A DNA stretch of 22,501 nucleotides, from the NCBI GenBank assembly GCA_031416415.1, contig JANOTP010000212.1, positions 1 through 22,501 of the forward strand. The letters run 5' to 3'. The first letter of the stretch is position 1. Every line of letters starts with the position of its first letter. Of this stretch, positions 17,401-22,501 are shown piece after piece. Origin of the DNA: JANYCO01 sp031416415. Its GTDB lineage: Bacteria; Bacteroidota; Bacteroidia; Cytophagales; Cytophagaceae. Made by a program: the position numbers and the translations under genes. The notes beneath the pieces were generated by a model. The model saw only the letters and a program-made list of their open reading frames with translations. It did not search any database and was not told where the DNA came from.

Positions 17401-20400
17401 TGTAAAATTAACAATCCCAGAACATGCATTTATTACTGAATTAGAGAAATTCGCCTGAGGTGGAATACTAACAGGTAAAACCACAACAGAATAATCTTCA
17501 AACTGCCCGTAGCCAACATTTGTACAAGAAGATGGTAGAGCATTAGTGTAATAATCAGAACCTACACGCATGCGCAAAGCGGTATTAATAGTAGTACTAA
17601 CAGGAATATAAATCAAAGCGCTATGAATTTTAAGATTATTGCTAGTCAAGACAATTTCAGTATTTTCAAAAATGCCATTACTATTATAGTCTATCCAAGC
17701 ACGAACATTTTCGTTATAAGATAGTCCAGTAGTTACACTTAAAGTATAATTTTGACCTTGATTAACAGCAGTAGTTTTAGTACAGGAGTAATCCTTGTAA
17801 CTATCTATTCCTCCCATTAAGGTCGTGTTATTAATAGTATTAAAGGTTACATTATAAATTCCCATTCCACAACAAGTACTCGTTGTTATAGGACTACAAG
17901 ATGCCGCTACAGGTCCTGTCAAGCTTACGATAGAAATTAATTTAGTAATTGAATCACAAGAAGTAGTCGTACATATTTTTAACTTGACGTAATAATCTCC
18001 TGTCGTCGAATAAGTATGTATAGGATTTTGTGTGGACGAAACGGCACCGTCTCCAAAAGTCCATGTTCTTGAGATAACATTTTGAATATTTGCGTTTGTA
18101 AAATTAACACTACCCGAACAGGGTTGTTGACTATTTGTATAATATAAAATCGAACTTCCATTAAGTGGAACACTTACGAAACCTGCATTGGACGTTAAAT
18201 TCAAATCACCATTTTCTATACCTATATTTTGAGAAGAATAAGAAACTACAATATAAGCATAACCATAGGCCGCTATTGTTAGGTTTGTTTTATTCGAAAC
18301 AAAAGAAGCATTTGTCGAAACAATAGTAGAGATAATCAAAGGAGTACAACCTGAGTTCGTCACTTTGACAGAATCTTTTTTAACAGTACCAAGATTAACT
18401 GATCCAAAATTTAATAACGTAGGCAATAATGAAAGCGATGGAGAACCAACAACAGTTAATGTACATGGCAATAATACTGTAGGTTTTCCTATATCATTAC
18501 TATTGAAAACTATATTTGAATAATAGGTACCTGAAACTTTACCTGTGGATTTAAATTTAACTTTTACCAACATAGAGTCTGCACCATTTACTGCACCTGC
18601 ATTAGACGAAACCGAAATCCAAGTAGCACCTCCATGTTCGCCACCCCACTTCACTGCGTTTGAAATTATCCTAGCGGCATTATTATCGTATGCATAAAAA
18701 TCATAGCCTATATAAATTATTTTTCCTGCACCTAATAGTCTATAAGATACTACGTCCTTACCACTATAAGTAACTAATTTAACAGTATTCGTAAAGGTAT
18801 AACTATACGTAGCATTATTCGTCGGAATACTTAATGGTACTTGTTTTGTAATCGCATGGGAAGTATCATTTACAGTAAGTGCACCAGAAGTACTTCCATA
18901 ATACGAACCACTTAAAAGTCCCGTTGAAAGTATATTATTTGGATAAGTCATACCATTAAAAATTACAGTACCTCCTTTGTTTACAAACTCTTTTAATATT
19001 GTTGAGAAAGTTCCAAATACTGCATTTTCTGAATTTTGCTCACTCACTAAAAATACATCTTTGCCCATTAAGAGTGCTCTAAATGCATTGCTATCGGTAG
19101 TGTTTGTTTCCGTAAGCGTATAATTAGTATAGTATTGATTAATGGCAGTTAACATATGCGCATACTCTTCGTAATAATCTACACCATAAGTAAAAGCTAA
19201 CACTTCTGTTTTGGTAGAATTTGAAAAAGTTGGGATAGTAAAATTGAGAACCTGACCTCCAATATTTTTAACATACAAATTTGTTTCAACTGAATCGTTA
19301 CAAGAGTTAATTGTTGCCGAAATAAGAGACGGTGCCAAAGAAATAAGGGGAGAAATCTTTCCAATACCATTGAGTGTAATTATCGCGTCAGCTGTATTAC
19401 TATTCAATGTAATTGTACCTGTTTCAGAACTTACAAGTATCGGAGTAAATTTAATCGGCAAATAAGCGGAAGAATTTGCGGGTATAGTAAAGCTAGATTT
19501 TAATGGAACAAATACAGGATTAGTTGACAGTGCATTGGTAATAATCAAAGCAGCACAACCCGTATTTGTAATAAGTACAGAATCCTTTTTACTTACTCCT
19601 TGAGAAACCAATCCAAAATCAATCGAGTTAGGTGTTACATTCATGATTGGACTACCATTGACAGTCAAAGTGCAAGGTAGCAAAACTGAAGGGTTAGAAA
19701 TATCATTACTAGTTACCAATAAATTAGAAACATAAACACCGTTTGTCAATCCAGTAGATTTAAATTTGATCAAAACAGAAGTAGAGCCGCCTATAGCTGT
19801 AGTACCTGAAGAAGGTAAATAAGAAACAAATGTAGTACCTTGTGCATTAATTAAAACATTATCAATAGCCCAATTATCTGTGCCTGATCCTGAATGATTA
19901 GGTTGTGACCATCTAAATAAAGTAGCAGATGTTTTCGCAGCTGCAGGAATTGTAATACTTAAATTTGTAAAATTTGCATAAGTAATTCCAGCATAAAAAG
20001 TTTGCATTGTTACCCAAGTAGATCCATTATTTGTTGAATAAGAAAGAAAAATATCTTCTCCCGTATCTGCTAGCTCACAAGGGGAAAATCCTTGACCTAT
20101 TTTCAAAGAAAAATTCACGACTCCTCCAGCGGAAACATTCATTGGTTTTGTTATAACCTGTCTCGTACTACCATCAAATTGTAAAGCATTACCAGACACT
20201 GAGCCACAATTAACATTGGCAGTCCCGCCAGTTATAGATTGCCATACAGTATTATCTATAATAGGATCAAAATCATCCGAGACATTTACTGTTGTAACAA
20301 ACTGCCAATTCAGAATACTTCCTCCTATATTATTAATTTGAATTGTTTGAGAAATTGAATCGTTACAGCTGTTAACGGTAGCATTTAAAATAGAAGGTGT

Positions 20401-22501
20401 AATAGAAATCACAGGGGAAGAAATCCCTAACCCATTTAAAGATACGGATGCATTGCCGGCATTACTAGTGATAAATAACGTTCCCGATTGACTACCTACG
20501 CTAACAGGTGTGAAAGATACTACCAAATAGGAAGAAGTATTTGGCGGTACAACGAAAACTGTTTTAGATGGAATAAATACACTATTTGTAGATGTAACAT
20601 TAGAAATAGAAAGTGCATTACATCCACCATTGGTAATTAACACAGAATCCTTTTTAACTTGTCCTTGATAAACTGATCCATAATTTAATGCTGATGGACT
20701 AACTTGAATTGTTGGAGCACCATTTACGATCAACGTACAGGGTAGTTGTATAGTTGAATTTACTGGATCATTGCTCGTAATATTTACATTTGAAATATAG
20801 GTACCATTGATAAGTCCAGCAGATTTAAACTTGACTGTTACACTAGATGCATTGCCTACATTTGTATTACCAGACTCAGGAGAAAACGAAACGAAACTCA
20901 ACCCTTGAGAATTTATAAGTATATCATCAAGAGCCCAGTTATCAAAACCACTTCCTGAGTTGCTAGGTTGCGCCCATCGAAACAGTGTAGCACTAGATTT
21001 AGCAGCAATAGGGATTGCAAGATCAACTGGAGTAAAATTCAGATAAGAACTTCCAGCATAAAATGTTTGTATATATGTCCAACTTCCTCCACCGTTAGTG
21101 GAATAATAAAGGAGCACATCTTCCCCAGCATCTGCTTGCTCACATGGCGAGCTCCCTTGCCCAAATTTTAAAGAAAATTTAACATTCCCCCCAGATAGAG
21201 TATTTATAGGCTTAGTAATTGCCTCTCTAGTGGAACCATTAAAATATAAAGCATTTCCACTTACAGCTCCACAATTTGCAGAGGCAATACCTCCATTGAC
21301 TGTTTGCCAAAAACTATTGTCGATATCAGGATCAAAATTATCAGAAACAATAATGGAGCTCAAGACTTGCCAAGAAAGCACTCCTCCGCCTGTATTATTA
21401 ATTTGAAATGTTTTATTAATCGAATCGTTACAAGCATTTATTGTTGCGGTTAAAGAGCTTGGAGTTACTGAAATAATAGGTGGACTTTGTACTATTAAAC
21501 TTTTAGAAAGCGAATTTGAATTACCACAAGCATAAACGGTAAGGGTCACATTCTTACTTCCTGAGCTCGAGTATTGATGTGTAGGATTTTGTAATGTTGA
21601 AGTAGTTCCATCACCAAAATTCCACAACCAGCTCGTCGGTGAGTTGGTTGAAACATCAGTAAAACTAACGGTTGCATTTAACGCTGGGTTGACGTTAGAA
21701 ATATTAAATTTAGCAACAGGACTTTGGTTAGCTATAATAATATAATTAGCCTTGATAATTTTATTGCTTGTAACTCCACATTGTGAAGAGCCATTACCTG
21801 TAAGACTTACAGTATAAGTACCAGCAGTAGTATATTGATGTGATGGGTTTACAGCAGTACTTGTTGTTCCATCACCAAACTCCCACAAATACGTTATTGC
21901 ATTTGAAGTAGTATTGGTAAATTGTATAGTAGCAGGAACAGAACACGCATAGGTGAGGTTAGATGTAAAAGAGGCTACAACACTTTTATTATAAATAGCT
22001 CCAACGCCCACAGCATACCAAGCATTCGTCACCGCTATTTCTTCAGCGGAACAAGCACCAAATAAATCAATAGCCGATTGTATAGAATATGTTCTTGCAT
22101 CTGAATATTCTGAAGTACTAGTGAGGTAATAAGTAAGATTTCTATAGGCAATCTGAGCGGATTTATCCATTCCTATTCCAGCTACATTATATACATTTCC
22201 TTTATCATTGGTACCTGTACCACCATTTACCAATAAGTAAAACCAAAAATTTTGCACACCACTGTTTATGTGAACTCCACCATTATCGCCAGAGCCGGTA
22301 TACCAATTACTTCCATTGTAAGTATCTGGATCTCCATATTGATTTGGATTTCCCATATTACGAAAGGGTGTTCCCGTAGTGCTAATCTGATCACCCATCA
22401 AAAAATTAGCGGTTGTTGGATTTTTATAATAGTCTATTGCTATACCAAAAATATCACTAAAAGACTCATTTAACGCTCCCGATTCGTAAGAATAATTCAA
22501 G
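14434..22501 (-). CDS. giant secreted M4 metallopeptidase with PKD, Reelin-like, GEVED and T9SS domains (5' end outside window)
   Basis: 2688 codons are visible; the frame is open at the window edge, so the TTG at 22500 is an internal Leu. Residues 1-170 are the C-lobe of a thermolysin-type M4 peptidase. Glu12 in GALNESFSD is the third zinc ligand and His77 in GGVHINSGVQN is the catalytic His; HExxH lies just outside. Next come PKD domains (about 174-250 and 260-340) and three ASH/HYDIN-like blocks beginning near 342, 696 and 1051. Two blocks carry a Reelin-repeat-like domain (385-532, 739-886) and the third a GATase-like domain (1098-1287). Five PKD-GEVED units (about 1455-2602) and a T9SS type A sorting domain (RLFPNPTSKSF onward, 2615-2688) follow. 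It should be exported by Sec, then by T9SS, and act on proteins outside the cell or at its surface. It is transcribed towards the shared terminator at 14362. Confidence 0.93.
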   Translation of the reverse strand, partial: LNYSYESGALNESFSDIFGIAIDYYKNPTTANFLMGDQISTTGTPFRNMGNPNQYGDPDTYNGSNWYTGSGDNGGVHINSGVQNFWFYLLVNGGTGTNDKGNVYNVAGIGMDKSAQIAYRNLTYYLTSTSEYSDARTYSIQSAIDLFGACSAEEIAVTNAWYAVGVGAIYNKSVVASFTSNLTYACSVPATIQFTNTTSNAITYLWEFGDGTTSTAVNPSHQYTTAGTYTVSLTGNGSSQCGVTSNKIIKANYIIIANQSPVAKFNISNVNPALNATVSFTDVSTNSPTSWLWNFGDGTTSTLQNPTHQYSSSGSKNVTLTVYACGNSNSLSKSLIVQSPPIISVTPSSLTATINACNDSINKTFQINNTGGGVLSWQVLSSIIVSDNFDPDIDNSFWQTVNGGIASANCGAVSGNALYFNGSTREAITKPINTLSGGNVKFSLKFGQGSSPCEQADAGEDVLLYYSTNGGGSWTYIQTFYAGSSYLNFTPVDLAIPIAAKSSATLFRWAQPSNSGSGFDNWALDDILINSQGLSFVSFSPESGNTNVGNASSVTVKFKSAGLINGTYISNVNITSNDPVNSTIQLPCTLIVNGAPTIQVSPSALNYGSVYQGQVKKDSVLITNGGCNALSISNVTSTNSVFIPSKTVFVVPPNTSSYLVVSFTPVSVGSQSGTLFITSNAGNASVSLNGLGISSPVISITPSILNATVNSCNDSISQTIQINNIGGSILNWQFVTTVNVSDDFDPIIDNTVWQSITGGTANVNCGSVSGNALQFDGSTRQVITKPMNVSAGGVVNFSLKIGQGFSPCELADTGEDIFLSYSTNNGSTWVTMQTFYAGITYANFTNLSITIPAAAKTSATLFRWSQPNHSGSGTDNWAIDNVLINAQGTTFVSYLPSSGTTAIGGSTSVLIKFKSTGLTNGVYVSNLLVTSNDISNPSVLLPCTLTVNGSPIMNVTPNSIDFGLVSQGVSKKDSVLITNTGCAALIITNALSTNPVFVPLKSSFTIPANSSAYLPIKFTPILVSSETGTITLNSNTADAIITLNGIGKISPLISLAPSLISATINSCNDSVETNLYVKNIGGQVLNFTIPTFSNSTKTEVLAFTYGVDYYEEYAHMLTAINQYYTNYTLTETNTTDSNAFRALLMGKDVFLVSEQNSENAVFGTFSTILKEFVNKGGTVIFNGMTYPNNILSTGLLSGSYYGSTSGALTVNDTSHAITKQVPLSIPTNNATYSYTFTNTVKLVTYSGKDVVSYRLLGAGKIIYIGYDFYAYDNNAARIISNAVKWGGEHGGATWISVSSNAGAVNGADSMLVKVKFKSTGKVSGTYYSNIVFNSNDIGKPTVLLPCTLTVVGSPSLSLLPTLLNFGSVNLGTVKKDSVKVTNSGCTPLIISTIVSTNASFVSNKTNLTIAAYGYAYIVVSYSSQNIGIENGDLNLTSNAGFVSVPLNGSSILYYTNSQQPCSGSVNFTNANIQNVISRTWTFGDGAVSSTQNPIHTYSTTGDYYVKLKICTTTSCDSITKLISIVSLTGPVAASCSPITTSTCCGMGIYNVTFNTINNTTLMGGIDSYKDYSCTKTTAVNQGQNYTLSVTTGLSYNENVRAWIDYNSNGIFENTEIVLTSNNLKIHSALIYIPVSTTINTALRMRVGSDYYTNALPSSCTNVGYGQFEDYSVVVLPVSIPPQANFSNSVINACSGIVNFTDASFNIPTSWFWDFGDGTTSMLQNPSHTYTSNATFTTKMKSCNAFGCDSISKNLVITGTGGPISASCSPITTATCCGMGIYNVTFNSINNTTLYGGQDSYKDYSCTQNTIVNQGQTYTISVKTGTGYNENVRAWIDYNNNGIFENVELILVSNNLQNHTATVLIPGGVVTTTSLRMRVGSDYTTNTAPSSCSNVGYGQFEDYSVTILPITVPPVANFALSTVSACSGVVGFIDASVNLPISWQWNFGDGTTSSLQNPSHTFTTSNTFTVKLKSCNLIGCDSISKTIVIDASSGPVAASCTPITTAACCGRGIYNVTFNTINNTTTDGMDSYKDYSCTQNTTVYQGQSYQLSVRTGSAYSENVKAWLDYNSNGIFEASELILTSNYNYNHIATIVIPSTSTINKALRLRVGSDYSTSPASSCSNVTYGQFEDYAVTIVPITSPPVVNFSSATTISCSGYTTFADLSTNVPISWFWDFGDGYTSSSKNPTHTYTSNNTFTVKLKSCNVIGCDSISKSVVINGAAGPVAASCSPITTGTCCDMGIYNVSFNTINNATLYGGLDSYKDYSCSQSTTVTQGQSYSISVTTGTTYFENVRAWIDYNNNGSFEASELILSSDYASTHSSTVVIPGSVVVNTPLRMRVGSEYYNNSAPNACNTLTYGQYEDYAVTIIGIAVPPITNYSYTAPSVCSGNIISFTDSSMNVPTSWIWNFGDGSISYDQNPTHTYSSNNNYNVELKSCNAFGCDSITKTIIVNSSSGPIAANCIPVTSSTCCGMGIFNVSFNTLNNSTDGAIEGYQDYTCSYSTSVNTNQVYTFNVETGFSYLENVAAWIDYNNNGNFESSEKIITSSAYQFHTGTVTIPGAPVLNTSLRMRVGSDYSSNYVSACSNPYYGQFEDYSVVISNPTAINNASHNSSIRLFPNPTSKSFSIEKNTNGMNYNLSITSLTGQELLHQKLNDGNTQVDVSGLAVGVYIVKVGNETDVEVLQFIKE
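14437..14658 (-). other. T9SS type A C-terminal sorting domain
   Basis: The last 74 residues have the usual pattern: RLFPNPTSKSFSI, then NLSITSLTGQELLH, then VDVSGLAVGVYIVKV and a final strand FIKE. In Bacteroidota this domain directs export across the outer membrane by the Por system and is removed or anchored by the PorU sortase. Confidence 0.93.
14695..18138 (-). repeat. five tandem PKD-GEVED units (about 690 bp each)
   Basis: Each unit has a PKD domain (W-x-FGDG with NPxHTY, and a KSCN-x-x-GCDSI ending) followed by a GEVED-type domain (CSPIT-x-x-TCCGMGIYN, DSYKDYSC, RAWIDYNxNGIFE, LRMRVGS, GQFEDYSV). The GQFED codons fall at plus positions 14721, 15414, 16110, 16800 and 17496, giving periods of 693, 696, 690 and 696 bp. 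The conserved cysteines (CS...CC, YSC, SxC) suggest disulfides outside the cell. The units probably form a stalk or a substrate- or cell-binding surface. The similarity is visible in the DNA as well. Confidence 0.92.
18640..19209 (-). other. GATase-like domain inside the giant peptidase
   Basis: Residues about 1098-1287 alternate strands and helices (EVLAFTYGVDYYEEY, KDVFLVSEQN, EFVNKGGTVIFNGM, GKIIYIGYDFYAYD, RIISNAVKW). This resembles the class I glutamine-amidotransferase-like (ThuA-like) fold often found in Bacteroidota surface proteins. The place where the nucleophilic Cys would sit reads LVSEQNS, so it is probably non-catalytic. It occupies the slot that Reelin-like domains fill in the two preceding modules. 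Confidence 0.6.
19843..20286 (-). other. Reelin-repeat-like domain 2 of the giant peptidase
   Basis: Residues about 739-886 read SDDFDP, VWQSITGG, NCGSVSGNALQF, STRQVITKPM, then FSLKIGQG, PCE...GEDIFLSYSTNNGSTW and FRWSQPNHSGSGTDNWAIDNV. This is the signature order of Reelin subrepeat jelly rolls (Cys-Gly, Ser-Gly-Asn-Ala-Leu, Arg-x-x-x-T, GEDxxLxYS, DNWAxDxV). It is very similar to domain 1. Confidence 0.65.
20905..21348 (-). other. Reelin-repeat-like domain 1 of the giant peptidase
   Basis: Residues about 385-532 have the same motif order as domain 2 (SDNFDP, FWQTVNGG, NCGAVSGNALYF, STREAITKPI, FSLKFGQG, GEDVLLYYSTNGGGSW, FRWAQPSNSGSGFDNWALDDI). It is flanked by the two halves of an ASH/HYDIN-like block, so it looks inserted into that block or joined to it. 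Confidence 0.65.

Noticed and set aside
14695..18138. CRISPR-like array
   Set aside because: The roughly 690-bp period comes from coding PKD-GEVED protein repeats; there are no short direct repeats with unique spacers.

Overview
The window looks like a chromosome segment from an AT-rich member of the Bacteroidota. The evidence is a C-terminal type IX secretion (T9SS) sorting domain on a giant secreted protein, PKD and GEVED-type repeats, a lipoprotein whose lipobox cysteine is followed by lysines, several small outer-membrane beta-barrel proteins, candidate promoters of the TAnnTTTG type, weak Shine-Dalgarno signals, and an SsrA tag ending YALAA. I cannot name a genus.

Layout. (1) 184-5161, minus strand: a four-gene operon with junctions of +2, +3 and -4 bp. 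In transcription order it encodes an exported TPR-CHAT protease (H686/C738 dyad), a beta-barrel-like protein, a lipoprotein with two similar halves, and a second beta-barrel-like protein. (2) 5553-7066: a PorT-like beta-barrel gene on plus, then on minus a tiny GIY-YIG nuclease gene, two copies of a 96-nt structured repeat, and the tmRNA gene ssrA. The first repeat begins exactly at the tmRNA CCA end and the nuclease gene begins just beyond the second. (3) 7191-14342, plus strand, housekeeping: a DUF481-like outer-membrane protein, dnaX split by an A10 slippery run into gamma and tau frames, a two-domain M16 zinc peptidase, and NADP-type isocitrate dehydrogenase of the human-IDH1-like class. 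(4) A strong bidirectional terminator at 14362-14392. (5) 14434 to the window end, minus strand: the last 2688 codons of a giant secreted M4 (thermolysin-type) metallopeptidase. After the catalytic C-lobe come two PKD domains, three HYDIN/ASH-type modules (two carry a Reelin-repeat-like jelly roll, the third a GATase-like domain in the same place), five tandem PKD-GEVED units of about 231 residues, and the T9SS tail.

The two places most likely to hold something undescribed are the envelope CHAT protease operon and the tmRNA/structured-repeat/GIY-YIG cluster, which has the layout of a small RNA-gene-linked mobile element. The dnaX frameshift site and the module-swapped giant peptidase are also worth a closer look. 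All family assignments come from reading motifs by eye; no database search was run.
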